A DNA stretch of 60,000 bases from Bolinopsis microptera (Eukaryota; Ctenophora; Tentaculata; Lobata; Bolinopsidae). Of this stretch, positions 1-11,792 are shown piece after piece. A program made the translations under genes and the position numbers. Location: contig NC_087072.1 in NCBI RefSeq assembly GCF_026151205.1, positions 7,490,084 to 7,550,083 on the forward strand. Reading direction: 5' to 3'. Each line of letters starts with the position of its first letter. The stretch's first letter is position 1. The notes below the pieces were generated by a model, which was not told the origin of the DNA, made no database searches, and saw nothing but the letters and a program-made list of their open reading frames with translations.

Positions 1-2645
1 GACAAGTATAAAAAATACAGTGACTGCAGGCGGAAGGTCAAAAAAGATCGCCGCAATGCTCAATCTAAGTTCTATGGTGGAAAATTTGCAGTCTAGTTGC
101 ACGGAAACAGTAAAAAGACGTGGGAATTAATTAACCAAATACGGGGTAAACGAAAACGACAAACCAAACCTCTATTTACTATCAATAATGAAAAAATTAC
201 TAATCGTAGGGTAATAGCTAATGAGTTTTAAAATGAGTACTTTGTCTCCCTAGCTTCTAATCTTAACGAGGCATACAATGAAATCGGCGAACTAGTAATT
301 AATGGCATCCCCAGTATCTATGACTACCTACCAAAATCCAACACGACCAGTATTTACATGCATGATTGTACAATCGATGAAGTATGTAAAATAATATCAG
401 AATTGAAAAATGGCAAATCGTCTGATATCCCAATACATGTTGTAAAAGCGTCATCCAGAATTATCGCCCCCCTATTATCTGTACTATACAATGAATGTTT
501 GAAGGAGGGAATATTCCCGGACGATTTCAAGATTGGCAGGATCAGTCCCATATACAAGAAAAAAAATGAAGAATTACTTGAAAACTATAGACCAGTCTCT
601 ACCTTAGCCGTATTTGGTAAGTTATTCGAGAAAATTATATATAGTAGGCTATACAGCTTTTTCCAGTCACAAAATATGATCTATGAAAATCAGTATGGAT
701 TCCGTAAAAATCACTCTACTAGTCATGCCCTGAATTTCTCAGTGAATTATGTAGAATCATGCCTTAATAAAAAGCAGCACGTGCTCGGAATATTAATTGA
801 TCTAAGCAAAGCATTCGATACCATCTCAGCTGACAAATTACTGAGTAAGCTAGATAATTACGGAATTCGAGGCAATGCCAACAAACTCATTGCTAGTTAT
901 CTCTCTAATAGATATCAATACGTCTCGGTCCTAGGAGAAGAGTCTGACAAGCTTCCAGTTCTCTTTGGAGTACCCCAGGGATCTTGTCTTGGTCCGTTAC
1001 TATTTATTATTTATATCAACGACCTATATAGGGCAACTGAACTAGGCAAGTTCATTCTATTTGCTGACGATACAAATATATTTGTCGCGGATGAATGTAA
1101 GATAAAGTTATATGAACAAGCAAACCAAATTCTCAAACTGGTACAACTGTATATGAAATGTAATCTCCTGCATATTAACATTAAGAAATGCTGTTACATT
1201 CACTTTAAACCAACGAATAGAAAAAGCAAGGTAGAACATAATGAAGAAGAACACGTACTTACTCTAAACGATGTAGTAATAAAGCAAGTCAAAAAGGTGA
1301 AGTTTCTTGGTGTTATTATTGATGATCAGCTTAAATGGGATGCTCATATACGGTCGCTCAACACAAAGCTGAAATGTGAAAGTGGGAAAATTTGTAGAAT
1401 ACGGCACATTATTCCAGAAAAACTCTACAAAGAACTGTACTACACACTATTTGAATCACACTTGCGATTTGGGATATCAGTATGGGGTGGCCTTAGTAAC
1501 AACAGGCTTGAACCAATATTTATCACTCAGAAGAAATGTGTTAGAATACTATTTGGTAACCGAGAGGCGTACTTAGAAAAGTTTAGAACTTGTGCTAGAA
1601 CACGAAGTAAAGACAAGCAAAAATTAGGAAGCGACTTCTATGAAAAACAGCACACAAAACCGCTATTCAAGAAAAATGGTTTACTAACCATACACAGTTT
1701 GTTCAAACACACATGTTTATTGGAAATGTTCAAAATCAATAAATTAGAATCCCCAGTCCCACTCCTAAATCTATTTCACAGATCATCAAGACGTGCTGAT
1801 CGATTCATCACTCCAACCCCATCCACCTCCTTCATATATCAATCGACAAAAATGTGGAACGATTGTAGAAACACTGCTAGCAATATCAACTTCTCTACAT
1901 CAACGAACCTTGTGAAATCCACAATAAAAAAGGAGTTACTCGGCATGCAGTCCAGGTACAACGAAATAGATTGGTGTGAACTGAACTTCGATTCCAACGA
2001 ACTGAAATTCTAATGTCTACTCAATGAAGATATGCTGAGCGCTAAAGCCGATTGAAATGTTAATGTCTAAAATTTCGGCGGTCACGCCGCGCATTTTGCG
2101 CGCTGTGCCGCTATTTTTGGCCCATCTTATCAGATATTATTTACAATGTACTCGCACAGTACATGCAGGGCATGCCTCAAGATCATATTAGTGTAGGAAT
2201 CATTATGTTTTCAACAATTCATTATATGTCGAATTCAGCAGTGGGTCCTCTCTTCGTCCGGTTTGTGTGTTTGTCGCCTGTCTGGACTCTCGTAGTCATG
2301 TAATTTTTAATTTTCAATTTCTAATTTGTTATCTTAATTTTAATTTTAATTTTTCAATTTTCTAAATGTGTGTTCTGCTCCGGGACTCGATTACCGTTTC
2401 GGCTTTCTTGAGACTGTAAATTTGGAAAGCCAACTATGCGGGGCGCCTGCCCACCGGCACTGAAGAGTGATCAAAGAATTAACTAAAATTTCCTAATATA
2501 ATATAACGATTGAATATAGAGTTGTTTAACCGGCGCGGCCATGGGTGTGTGGCCTAGCTTTGGCTGCACACCTATGACTGCGCTGTTGCTGGTGGACAGG
2601 CGCAGTTTTTGTTGTGCAGTAGTGTTGCAAGAGAATAAAACCAAC
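1..2645 (+). mobile_element. Decayed non-LTR (LINE) retrotransposon, 5'-truncated by window edge
   Basis: The element is open at the left window edge. Frame 1 is coding-like from base 1 but has two in-frame stops (TAG 94-96, TAA 229-231), after which an uninterrupted reverse transcriptase frame runs 358-2013. A 3' untranslated stretch of about 630 bases follows, with a polyadenylation-like AATAAA at 2634. The exact 3' end is not clear: I see no A-rich tail or target-site duplication. The two stops show that the copy is inactive. The RT motifs and the long C-terminal region suit the CR1/L2/jockey-like group of LINEs, but I cannot place the clade without a tree. Confidence 0.85.
358..2013 (+). 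pseudogene. Reverse transcriptase region of LINE ORF2 (interrupted upstream)
   Basis: The 551-residue open stretch carries the reverse transcriptase core in order: NYRPVSTL (fingers), LIDLSKAFDT (first catalytic Asp), GVPQGSCLGPLLF, the catalytic FADDTNIF box and FLGVIIDDQLKW, followed by a thumb/C-terminal region typical of LINE ORF2. The reading frame continues upstream of the first Met (WELINQIRG, then a NEYFVSLASNL segment) through stops at 94-96 and 229-231, so Met-358 is an artefact of decay and not the native start. The protein would copy LINE RNA into DNA by target-primed reverse transcription. No endonuclease domain lies in the window; it would be to the left. Confidence 0.85.
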
Positions 2646-4290
2646 TTATTATGTACTAAATGGAATCAAGAATATTATTGACTATATTTGATAACGATGA
2701 ATTGTAAATTTCGATCAATTTATATTTTTCGGTCTCCAATTATTGAACTGCGGAAGCTGGTTGCCTCAACAATGTTGACTATGCATGGTATGACTGAATT
2801 GTAAACACGTGATAATTGAACGAAAAATAAATGATGAACATGATTCAAAAACTGTAAACCACCAAATGAATTATCGCTTAAATTTAAATAAGTATTTAAA
2901 CAAAAACCATCATGTGCCGTTAAGCAGCAGGGCGCGGCTCATCTGGGCCACAGCAAATCGGCGAAAATGGGTTCGAAAAAGCCACTATTGGCACTCGAGT
3001 CCTTGATCTTTCCGATGGTTCACTGGGGCTTTTGAGCTGCCGTCCTTCAGCTTCTGTAAACTGAAATTACTACCAATCCAAGTTGAGGCAATCAGCCGAC
3101 GCGCGGCTTTTATGGTTATATATGATATGTTTAATCTGTAATAAAGATCAAAATTCAAATTTGTTTCTCTAAAATTTGTTTCTCTAAATTTAAATTATTT
3201 AACCTTTTGGTGCTGTATCAAAATAACATTAATTTATTATTATTATTATTATTAAGAAAATAATACAATAATTATTGCTCTTAGATAAGAGGAGAAAGAG
3301 GGATGGAAAGTGGTAGTGCAGTTAAAATAGCAGATTTAGATATAAATTTAGAACCAGTGCATTGATTGTCATTCAGCTACTTTTACTGTAATGATTTTTG
3401 ATGAATGTTGCTCAGTTTTTAAGGGCTTTTTTACTTTTATATAGGGTCATTGTGATATTATCTATATATAATCATCAAATACAGCACAATAAGTCAAATT
3501 TGGTATTACCATCTCATTGGTGGTTAAACCTCGATACCCGCCAAACAGAATCCCCACATGATATGTCGTGCGACACAAACTACTCGTTTTGAACAAAGAA
3601 ACCTTCCCTAGAAGTTGTGGTTTCCAGGACATATGGTAATTATTCTCTGGAGTGGCACCGTCCCCTAGACTTCGTCCTCTAGTGTGCAATTTCAACAAAA
3701 TCTTCTGGTAAGTGGGAACACTGCACTCAAATCCCGTAACCAGAGAAGCTCCAATAGATGTTAGCTTATTTTCAAAACAATTAGTTAAGTGAGCATCCCA
3801 CAGTCCCTCGTTGAATCAGATCTGAGAAGAGTGTGAATAAGGGTTTAATAAGGAGCAACCATTACATGCCAAAAGATCTTGAACCTTCAGAATACATACA
3901 TCAGAGTGTTAAGAACAAATGAAACAAAGTTCAAATGATAAGTTCAACTTCAAGTTTCATACTATAGTAATTCGACTAAAGCAATTGTCAGGAATGACGA
4001 TTGCTTTAGTTTTAGTTTAACCTTGCTCCTTGATCTCATCACGCAAGTAGAGCACTGTAGTGCCAATTAAGAAAATAAAACTATTATTATACATCAGCGT
4101 GTATGTACTTATTAAATTATGATTTATATAGCTTATCTAGGTCTTCTCACTTGCACAGGAATGATAGAAATAGTTCTAAATATCTCTACCCATAAAAAGT
4201 TTATTTATTTAGATATCTGATAGTATTTAAATATATTATATACTGTATCATCAAAAACATGATGTTTAAATCTCATTCGATTCTTTTGCA
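2646..4290. other. Intergenic, no supported gene
   Basis: AT-rich DNA with no convincing coding sequence or RNA gene. It holds a short ATT microsatellite (about 3235-3254) and a pair of short direct repeats of aatttgtttctctaaa near 3160-3190. The small ORFs here have no recognisable domains. Confidence 0.6.
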
Positions 4291-4302
4291 GGTTTAGATA
4301 CA

Positions 4303-4653
4303 ATGGTTGGACTTAGCTTCATGAGAGCTTTTGACATGAAATTCACTAAAGATAAGAATAAGCACATTCGCTTTTCGTCATATGATGCAGATGATAAAAT
4401 TGATCTTCAAGACATTTGTCAACTACTAGAATCTCAGATGGTGGTAAAGATATCTATTATGAAAGCCCACAGTGGTCCGGGACCTAGTCATAGGATTTTA
4501 GGTCACCATCTTAGATTCCTTTTAGTCCAGGTTAACCTGTTAGAAAAAATAGATGCTGATGCAATGCAAAAAACCATAATTGATTTCACAAAAAGCTCTT
4601 TTTTTGACAGCTTGTCAAAATCGCACGTTTTAGAAACCTGGTCAAAACTCTAA
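4303..4653 (+). CDS. Hypothetical ORF, 116 residues, unrecognised
   Basis: An open frame of 116 codons with no domain I recognise. Its only support as a gene is the context of its start: a good 3' splice site (TTTTGCAG, ending 4292) lies 10 bases before the ATG, the arrangement seen at nearly every convincing gene here. The product is mixed in composition, with no signal peptide or membrane segment. It could be the first exon of a longer hypothetical gene that includes the ORF at 5888, or a chance ORF. Confidence 0.25.
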   Translation: MVGLSFMRAFDMKFTKDKNKHIRFSSYDADDKIDLQDICQLLESQMVVKISIMKAHSGPGPSHRILGHHLRFLLVQVNLLEKIDADAMQKTIIDFTKSSFFDSLSKSHVLETWSKL

Positions 4654-4659
4654 TAAATT

Positions 4660-5880
4660 GCCCAAAATAGGTAAAAGTGAGCTCTAAACTGTTTAATTGT
4701 GTTATCTCAGTTCTCTATAGGTTATATTAGACTCAATTCTATGCAGCAATCCTAATACACTGCAAAAAAAATTATTGTTCTATCTTATAAGGTTGATTTT
4801 TGACCAAGCTTAAAATTTTTATCGAATTTTTAGGAAAATTTTTAGGAAATTCGAGAAAAAATAGTTTGGATGCCATCATATGCCACAATATTCCTATAGC
4901 TTATCTGAAAGAGGAGACAAATCTCTAACAGATTCCAAAAGGAATAAGGTGCCAAATGGTGCCGACAGAAGTTACGATTTTATAAAAAACCTTGACGTCA
5001 GTAAAAATGTGTGAAAAATGAAAAATATTTTTTTCTCAGTTTTGCCTTTTTTGGAGGAAAGGCATCGTTTTAGAGTCTCAAAATGTGTTTTAAAGTTATC
5101 TTTGGGTATGGTTATGCCTAAGAAGGACTTTTTTGGACCTATTTTCAACAACTGCCCGAAAGTGTTGGTAATTTTATCGAAATTTAGGTTCCGCCAGGGC
5201 AAAATGTGTCATATTTAGACCTTCAATCACAAAAATAATGATTTTTAAATGAATTAGGACATCAAGATTGATTTCAAAGTGTTTTACAGTCATTGTAAGG
5301 TCTGGCAACACTTATTTGAGTAATTTAAAGGCTTATTCTCAGAAAATATCAGCAATTTGGGGCTAAAATTACCTTATTTTCTTGTCGCGTAACTAAATTT
5401 TGCTCAAAAGAGCAGTGTTTTTGTCCCAAAAAATTCTAATTTTTTATCAAAAACCATGTATAGAGGCATCAAATTAAAGCTCTTGATGACCTCTTCACAT
5501 TAAAATCACAAAGAAGTAGTTTAGAATTGATATAAGTGATAAAATGGTCTAAAAATGGATTCAAAAAGTTCTAAATTTCACCCAATTTCTGTCTAATCAT
5601 GAACCTTTGAGAGCTCATAAAAAAATCATGCCACAATATTACACTGTAAATTTTTCTAGGATTACTCTAAATGTCCTATACTTACAGATAGATTAACTTA
5701 TAGATGCTTACCAAAGTTAATTTGCAACTTATTTTTGTAATTTGTCATAAAAAATGGCCAAAAATGGTCAAAAAATGCAATTTTTGACACAAAATCAGGT
5801 AAAATTAATATTTGAGGTCAAATATCCATTTAATTACTCTGGAAACCCTTTTAAACGTTATTTTGGGGCAAGATACCCCT
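4660..5880. repeat. Low-complexity AT-rich stretch
   Basis: About 1.2 kb dominated by runs such as aaaaatggtcaaaaaatg and similar degenerate A/T-rich words on both sides of 5000-5800. I see no coding potential and no clear repeat unit; it looks like decayed repeat DNA. Confidence 0.4.
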
Positions 5881-5887
5881 AGAAAAC

Positions 5888-6295
5888 ATGATTTGTGGTA
5901 TATCATACCCCTTAGTCATGCCTATGTCTACCTCGCATGGGCGCCCGGACCACTGTGAAGCCCCTGTTCGTGGTTGTCTCTCACTTTGGAACATCTTTCA
6001 TGAATACATTGTCCTTGAAACAAGAGACTGTCAATCTGGAGATACATCTTTTTGGTCGATAGAAAAGCATTGTACAGGATTCGAGATACAAAATAGTACA
6101 GAAATAGCAGATGTTGTCGATAAAATAAACTATAAAGATCGTTCATTTTCATTTTCATGGCCACCTCAAATGATCGAGCAGTTTGAGTTTGTTAATCCCA
6201 TTGCTACGGACGCCTTGTGCCATTTTTTGCGAGAATGGACCAAAGCTGAATTCAGCACAGACAACACTGTACAACATTTTTCGTCACAACTGTAA
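5888..6295 (+). CDS. Hypothetical ORF, 135 residues, unrecognised
   Basis: An open frame of 135 codons with a fairly ordinary amino acid mix (many Cys, Trp and Phe), but no family I can name. It has no splice acceptor or start context that I would trust, and it lies in gene-poor DNA just before a dead CIA30 fragment. It may be a remnant of a gene or mobile element, or chance. Confidence 0.2.
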   Translation: MICGISYPLVMPMSTSHGRPDHCEAPVRGCLSLWNIFHEYIVLETRDCQSGDTSFWSIEKHCTGFEIQNSTEIADVVDKINYKDRSFSFSWPPQMIEQFEFVNPIATDALCHFLREWTKAEFSTDNTVQHFSSQL

Positions 6296-6447
6296 GACTT
6301 ATGCTCAGGAGATTTTTAAGCTTGCGATAAAGGACTCAGAAGGAAGACACATTGTTAGAAGGTAGAGCTAAGTGCCCACTAGCCAAAAAGCTCATGATAT
6401 GAGGTTTCTTTGAACTTTTTCTTTTCACAGTCCTAACCATTCTTACT

Positions 6448-6563
6448 CATGCCTTCTTACTCCTAAAACGTGCAAGGATATTGGACCCAAGCTGCTTGTA
6501 AGAGGTCAGTACTGAACAGATAGGACCTATGAAACGATGTAGCTATGAACAAAAGTTTGCTGT
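6448..6563 (+). pseudogene. Fragment of the CIA30-like gene found at 11148
   Basis: About 85-115 bases match the middle of the CIA30-like gene (11450-11600). Shared words include gtaagaggtcag, cagatagga and atgaaac, and the block agctatgaacaaaagttt differs from the intact gene by one base in that stretch. A deletion of roughly 30 bases and small indels break the frame, and similarity stops near 6563 on the right. It is therefore a short, disabled duplicate lying about 5 kb upstream of the parent gene. No intron or poly(A) information is present to say whether it arose by retroposition or by DNA duplication. Confidence 0.75.
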
Positions 6564-7067
6564 TGCCACCCCCTACCCCTTTACATAGCAGCATAGTGGT
6601 GGCTTTGATTGAATTTTAATTTGAACTTTTAAACTTAAATTTTAAAATTCTGACAAGACTTTTAAAGTTTATCGGTTGAGTAAATAGTAATTTATTATTT
6701 TTCGAGATTTTTTATACATTTTATATGGTAAAGAATATAATGATGATTTTAATTTATTGCCAAGTTCGGTACAAATGAAATAACCATCTATTTCGGATCG
6801 GGAAATTGAGCGGCCATCCACAAAAGAAAAGCGGCCGCATTTCTTGTTAAATGTTATATGTTGAATTAATACTTAGCCACTAGTTTTACTTATTATTTCA
6901 GTATAATTTCTACATTCTTACCATCGATCAACTAGAGGTTTGCAGATTATTGGGATCAAAGAAGTGCATCGCCCTTAATATCAGTCATTGCCTAAAAGTT
7001 AAGAAATTGTTGGGTATGTTTGAAATATAATAATTCTCTATTATACGTTTGCAATGTAAATTTTCAG

Positions 7068-8453
7068 ACATCTGACAAAAATTCTACCATGGCAGGTCAT
7101 GAATAGACTTTTTGGACAGTCAAGGGCTAAGGGGCCGGCTCCAAATCTGACAGACTCTATTGCTAATATAGATGCTAGAGGAGATAGTGTGGAGAAAAAG
7201 ATACAGAAACTCGATGTAAGTTTTAGACATAATATTGATATGATCATAGATCATAATGATCATCAAGCCATATTTTAATGGTTGAATATTTTGTGGTGTG
7301 TTAAATTAATCGTTATCAATTGAGTTTTCAGCTTCCAACTTGTTTCACTTAATTTCTAAGGTATTGTGTTTACCAATAGTGACTGTAAGCTTATTGAATG
7401 ACTTCAGGTTGAGCTCAAGCGATATTCCGATCAAATGAAGAAGATGAGAGATGGACCAAGTAAGAATATGGTAAAACAAAAAGCCCTGAGGGTACTGAAA
7501 CAGAAGAGATCATACGAGGGGCAGTTGGAAGGCATCAGGAACCAGTCATTTAATATGGAGCAGACTAATTATACCACTCAAATGTTAAAGGTATTGATTG
7601 TTTGATAATATATCATAATATGTTACAATATTTCGAATGATATTTTGATTAGAGTTACCTAAAATTAATGAACTAGGCTAAATGCTAGGGTGATCCATAT
7701 TTTTCCCAACAATAGACAGAGATTTGACGAACCAGTATCCAGTTGTGACCAATCAAATCATCAATCATGTGTCAAAATAGATAATTTTTCTTGAGATCAT
7801 TAAAACGTACAAGTGATTATAACAAGTTATAACAATATTTTTCTAAGGACACAAAGACATCAGTGGATGCCATGCAGACGGGGCTAAAGCAAATGAAGAA
7901 AGAGTACAAAAGCGTTAACATTGACAAGATTGAGGACCTCCAGGATGATATGGTTGATATGATGGAAGATGCAAATGAAATCCAAGAAATCATGGGTAAC
8001 GTTAGATTTATCATGTTTTAGGTCATGTTTTAAGTGCTTAAATAAATATCTTTTATCGTAGTTTTAACTCACATCAACAGAGAAGCTGACAAGTGAACAG
8101 AAACTAACTTGTCAGGATGTACCTTATCAATTTCTATAGAAATATCTTTATCGATATACTAGAAGCAATCTTGGTAAATATTCTCCCAGTTATGCTTTAG
8201 AGTTCACTTTCAACCGATCCAGATTTTTTGCTTACAAATTAATCATTCAGGACGTCAATATGGTATGCCAGATCTTGATGACGCTGATTTGGAAGCAGAG
8301 CTGGATGCTTTAGGTGATGAATTGTTGTTCGATGATGACATGAGTTATTTGGACGAAGCTGCAGAGGCTCCTACCAATGTGCCTGGATCTAGTGCGAAAG
8401 AAGATCCTTCTTCTACTCAACTTGATGAGTTTGGTCTCCCTGCTCTGTCTTAA
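7068..8453 (+). CDS. CHMP5: CHMP5, ESCRT-III subunit (charged multivesicular body protein 5)
   Basis: Coding exons: 7099-7215, 7408-7590, 7848-7995 and 8251-8453, joined in phase to 216 residues (human CHMP5 is about 219). The start [17 protein letters not shown], the central helical region ([18 protein letters not shown]) and the acidic tail [13 protein letters not shown] followed by DEFGLP are hallmarks of CHMP5/Vps60. The protein is a late-acting ESCRT-III component that binds LIP5/Vta1 and controls Vps4 during multivesicular body sorting on endosomes; that role is family knowledge. A splice acceptor ends at 7067, so the mature 5' leader may be only 31 bases. That leader contains an ATG at 7089 that opens a five-codon uORF (M A G H E stop) overlapping the true start at 7099. 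Confidence 0.95.
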
Positions 8454-9339
8454 TTGTTCCAATAATCTGTGTGTTACTGTTAAACTCCAAGACACTTGTA
8501 CAGAACTTGTATCCTTCCAGAATCTTCACAAGTCGAGTTATTACTTGAGTTGTCGCCACTCGCCATGGCTACCGGTATTTGTTTACAGTAAGAGCAACTG
8601 GTGAAGTCTGACTTAGTCTTTTAGTATCAATGCAATGTTTGGAATATTAATGATAATAACATCTAGTTTAAACTTAAAGTTAACCTCACTTTCCAACATG
8701 AGTTCGTTTTACAATTAGTCATGAAGCAGTTTTCTGGTTTTTAAAATTTCACCTTCACAAGTCTTATATTGTCCTGAAAATGTAGCTTGAAAAACCTATG
8801 TAATTCTTTTAGAAACTATTACGTACTATCTTTACACAGTGCCGATATACTGACTACTAATTATTTAGATAATTCCGTAGATTATAATATTATATCAGTT
8901 ATGATAAGTATGTATTCTTCATAAATACTCTGTAGTTGAGTTAGAAGTATAGGACTTTATAATTAGAATACATAATTGATATTATAATATGACAATCTTA
9001 GTCCGCAGTTTGAGAAATTTTGTTATTGAATTTGTTAAATGTTTATTAGAACGAAACTTTTGTTACATAAACCTCATTTTATTTGCAAGCAGTTGATCCT
9101 CAACAAATTATTATACAGTATCAATATTCTCTTGGAAGATTTTGCTATGCTATTGAGTTTAAACATGATACGTACATGAAATTAACCGAAAATTGTTAAG
9201 TTCTCATCGTATTTACATTTTATTTTTCTTTAACAAAATTGCGTCATGTACATTGTACAATTGAAAACTTTTCGAGACCAACATTTGTAACTCACATGAA
9301 TCACGTAGTATGATGATATGTTTCAAATTTTCAACACAG
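8454..9339. other. Intergenic/3' UTR between CHMP5 and GSTCD
   Basis: AT-rich, with no ORF of interest. It should contain the CHMP5 3' UTR and any promoter of GSTCD. It ends in a splice acceptor (TTTTCAACACAG, ending 9339) that begins the GSTCD leader. Confidence 0.5.
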
Positions 9340-9368
9340 GACTAAAACCGTAAGCGCTGTATTCGACC

Positions 9369-10934
9369 ATGCTACTGGAAGATTCGAAAGTACAAATAGA
9401 TCTGACAAAAGGAGCCTCTCACACACTCAAGAATCTAGGAATAGTCTACCTCTCCTTATACCTAGACCACGACAACTTCTCCTTAACCACACCAGACACA
9501 TCAGGAGAGCTGCTAAAAACTCCTGGGTGTTGCACTGAAAACCTGCACGTATCTGGTGTTGCTAACACTGCGCGCCATCTCCTCCTGCTCCTCGACATAA
9601 ACCATCCTCTGCTGGGACACCATGCGGGGTGTCTGTCTGGTACCAAGGAGGTCAGTCCGTGGACTAGAATCATTGAGATAACTTTCCCTGATTCTCTTGC
9701 CTCTGCTGCTGATTTACAAGAAGTTCAATCAACGTTAGGATTTCTACAAGAAACCCTCAACGCACCTTTCATCGGACACAACCAGAGAAAGATAAGACAA
9801 GAAGCCACGAGACTAGGATTGCTGCCTGAACAGGGAGTATTATCCCACGACGAAAGGAAGGCACTCCCAGTTATAAGGAGATACGTTCATGGTCTTCATC
9901 TTGGAGCTACTGATATTCTTCTTTTTGGGATGATCTCTGCTAAGTTGCATTCCCTGGGGTGTGATATTTCTCAGCTTCAGTGTGATGATTTGACTCAAAA
10001 ATGGTTTGAAAGAATGATCGATATTGCTCAGGCATTTGAACCTTTTTATATGAATTTCTTACGTGAGAATGTTGACTTAAAAGTGGAATTAGAAATGGAA
10101 ACTTCTAATAAGGAAATCGGCATTGCAGAAGAAAAGGCAGATCCAGTTGAAAATCAGGGCGAAGTTGATAAGACTCTTCTGCTAAAAATGGATGAAATTG
10201 CCAATAATTACCAGTATCAGGAACTTGATGATTTTCCTGTGAAATGGGATTCACTCAGTGACCTTCTCAAACCTCAGAGAAATAAAGTTAACAACACTAA
10301 CAAAATGTTTCAGCTGCAAAGTATCCTGGCTGGAGTGCACCTCTGTGTAAAACATCTCCGATCCTTAAATCTACCGAAGATTCGAATTGTCGACTTTTGT
10401 TCTGGAGCTGGTCATTTAGGGATATTCCTAGCCCATCATTTTCCAGATTGCCACATCATATTAGTAGAAACAAAGTGGGGTTCGTTACGTTATGCCAAGG
10501 AGAGGATCGACAAACTAGGGTTAAAAAACATCAGCCTTTGTCTAGCACACATGGAACAATTTGTGGGTCGTTTTGAGTTAGGTGTCAGTCTCCATGCCTG
10601 TGGTTCCTTGACTGATAAAGTTTTTCAACAGTGTATTAGGAGCAGTGCTGCCATCGTCTCGTCCCCTTGCTGCTACGGAAAGATTGTGAACTCAGAAAGT
10701 TTGTTATACCCAAAAAGTGAGCGTTTTCGAAATATTATCTACGATCACAACGAGTTTTTTAAGGTTTCAAGGTTAGCTGATCATGAAAGTAATAATGAAA
10801 ATTACATGAAATGTGTTGATATTGATAGAACTGAGCATCTTAGGGAATATGGTTACCAGTTTGTAGGTATTTCCAAGCTCAAACCGTTAACTTGTTCCCC
10901 AAAGAATAATTTGGTAGTTGCTTTTATGGACTGA
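9369..10934 (+). CDS. GSTCD: GSTCD-like protein (GST C-terminal fold plus methyltransferase-like domain)
   Basis: Single-exon frame of 521 residues; human GSTCD is about 630, so this form is shorter, mainly at the N-terminus. The first 220 or so residues resemble the GST C-terminal-like region. From about residue 338 there is a SAM-binding methyltransferase motif I, IVDFCSGAGHLGIFLAHHF, followed by the acidic strand ILVETKWGSLRYA, and around residue 430 the SSPCCYGK motif shared with this methyltransferase group. The biochemical role in animals is not settled; GSTCD is known mainly from lung-function genetics. A splice acceptor ends 29 bases before the ATG. The CIA30-like gene follows on the same strand only about 210 bases downstream, which would allow co-transcription. 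Confidence 0.85.
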   Translation: MLLEDSKVQIDLTKGASHTLKNLGIVYLSLYLDHDNFSLTTPDTSGELLKTPGCCTENLHVSGVANTARHLLLLLDINHPLLGHHAGCLSGTKEVSPWTRIIEITFPDSLASAADLQEVQSTLGFLQETLNAPFIGHNQRKIRQEATRLGLLPEQGVLSHDERKALPVIRRYVHGLHLGATDILLFGMISAKLHSLGCDISQLQCDDLTQKWFERMIDIAQAFEPFYMNFLRENVDLKVELEMETSNKEIGIAEEKADPVENQGEVDKTLLLKMDEIANNYQYQELDDFPVKWDSLSDLLKPQRNKVNNTNKMFQLQSILAGVHLCVKHLRSLNLPKIRIVDFCSGAGHLGIFLAHHFPDCHIILVETKWGSLRYAKERIDKLGLKNISLCLAHMEQFVGRFELGVSLHACGSLTDKVFQQCIRSSAAIVSSPCCYGKIVNSESLLYPKSERFRNIIYDHNEFFKVSRLADHESNNENYMKCVDIDRTEHLREYGYQFVGISKLKPLTCSPKNNLVVAFMD

Positions 10935-11147
10935 GTCTTTATATATAATAATATTATGTATTAGGAATTATTTATCTTGATGCATATTAATTTTGAATGT
11001 TTTAGCTGTTCTGATGTATGATGTTGTTTCCCTTGTCTAATGTTTTTCTTTTTACCTTTTTCGCAGTATTGAATCGATACCCAAATTGACAACATGATCA
11101 CACAAACATAAAATACAAACCTACTTATCTATTTTAATGTTTTAGGA

Positions 11148-11792
11148 ATGTTACCGAAAGTCATAAGAGCTCTTGGTCCTCTTGTATTGGGTAGTGTTCT
11201 GAGTGTCTCTTGTTCAACAATGGAGATCCACAAAACAAACAAGGAAATGACGCTCTTTGACTTCACTACTGACAAACAACAAAACCACTTGTGGAGGGAG
11301 ATCAGTGATACGGTGCGGGAACCAGGCATGTCCAAAGCAGTGTTCTCGATACAGAAAACTCGGCTATTTCAAAGGGCGGTCATGTTTGCCATGATAAACC
11401 CGCAGCCGAATGGAGCTGGTTTTGCAGGAGTACAGACCGAGATGCCTGATACCGCTGCTAGTCACGCTCAGGATACTGGACTCAAACTGCTGGTAAGAGG
11501 TCAGGGTCAGTTGAAGTACTGGAAGGTAGTACTGACAGATACAGACCAGATAGGAGCCATGAAACAGTATAGCTACGAACAAAAGTTTACTGTTGAACTG
11601 GACCCGAAGGAGACAGGGGGCGACATGGATATTGTGGAGCTGCCATTTTCTGAGTTCAAAGCTTTTTTCAGAGGTAGGGAAGTTGAGGATGCTCCTCCGT
11701 TGGATCTGGCGAAAACTGGAGCTTTTGGACTCCAAACATTTGGTGGTGTTTATGACAATTTTAAGCAGAAAGGCACCAGAGGCACATATTAG
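11148..11792 (+). CDS. CIA30 (NDUFAF1)-family protein, 3' end altered by transposon insertion
   Basis: A 214-residue frame matching the CIA30 domain: GFAGVQTEMPDT, GLKLLVRGQGQLKYWKVVL (about residues 110-128), VELPFSEFKAFFRGR and PPLDLAKTGAFGLQTF. In animals NDUFAF1 is a mitochondrial assembly factor for respiratory complex I; the short N-terminal stretch with hydrophobic GPLVLGSVLSVSC could be a targeting or membrane segment. The ATG lies two bases after a splice acceptor (TTTTAG, ending 11145). The last codons are not native: the frame enters the terminal repeat of a hAT-type element at 11777 and stops at TAG 11790-11792. Across the element the original frame resumes at 12924 and reads GSLEIDSISFY before TGA 12958-12960, which matches the conserved end of the CIA30 fold. 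So 11 residues have been replaced by RGTY. Whether the truncated protein works is unknown. Confidence 0.85.
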   Translation: MLPKVIRALGPLVLGSVLSVSCSTMEIHKTNKEMTLFDFTTDKQQNHLWREISDTVREPGMSKAVFSIQKTRLFQRAVMFAMINPQPNGAGFAGVQTEMPDTAASHAQDTGLKLLVRGQGQLKYWKVVLTDTDQIGAMKQYSYEQKFTVELDPKETGGDMDIVELPFSEFKAFFRGREVEDAPPLDLAKTGAFGLQTFGGVYDNFKQKGTRGTY

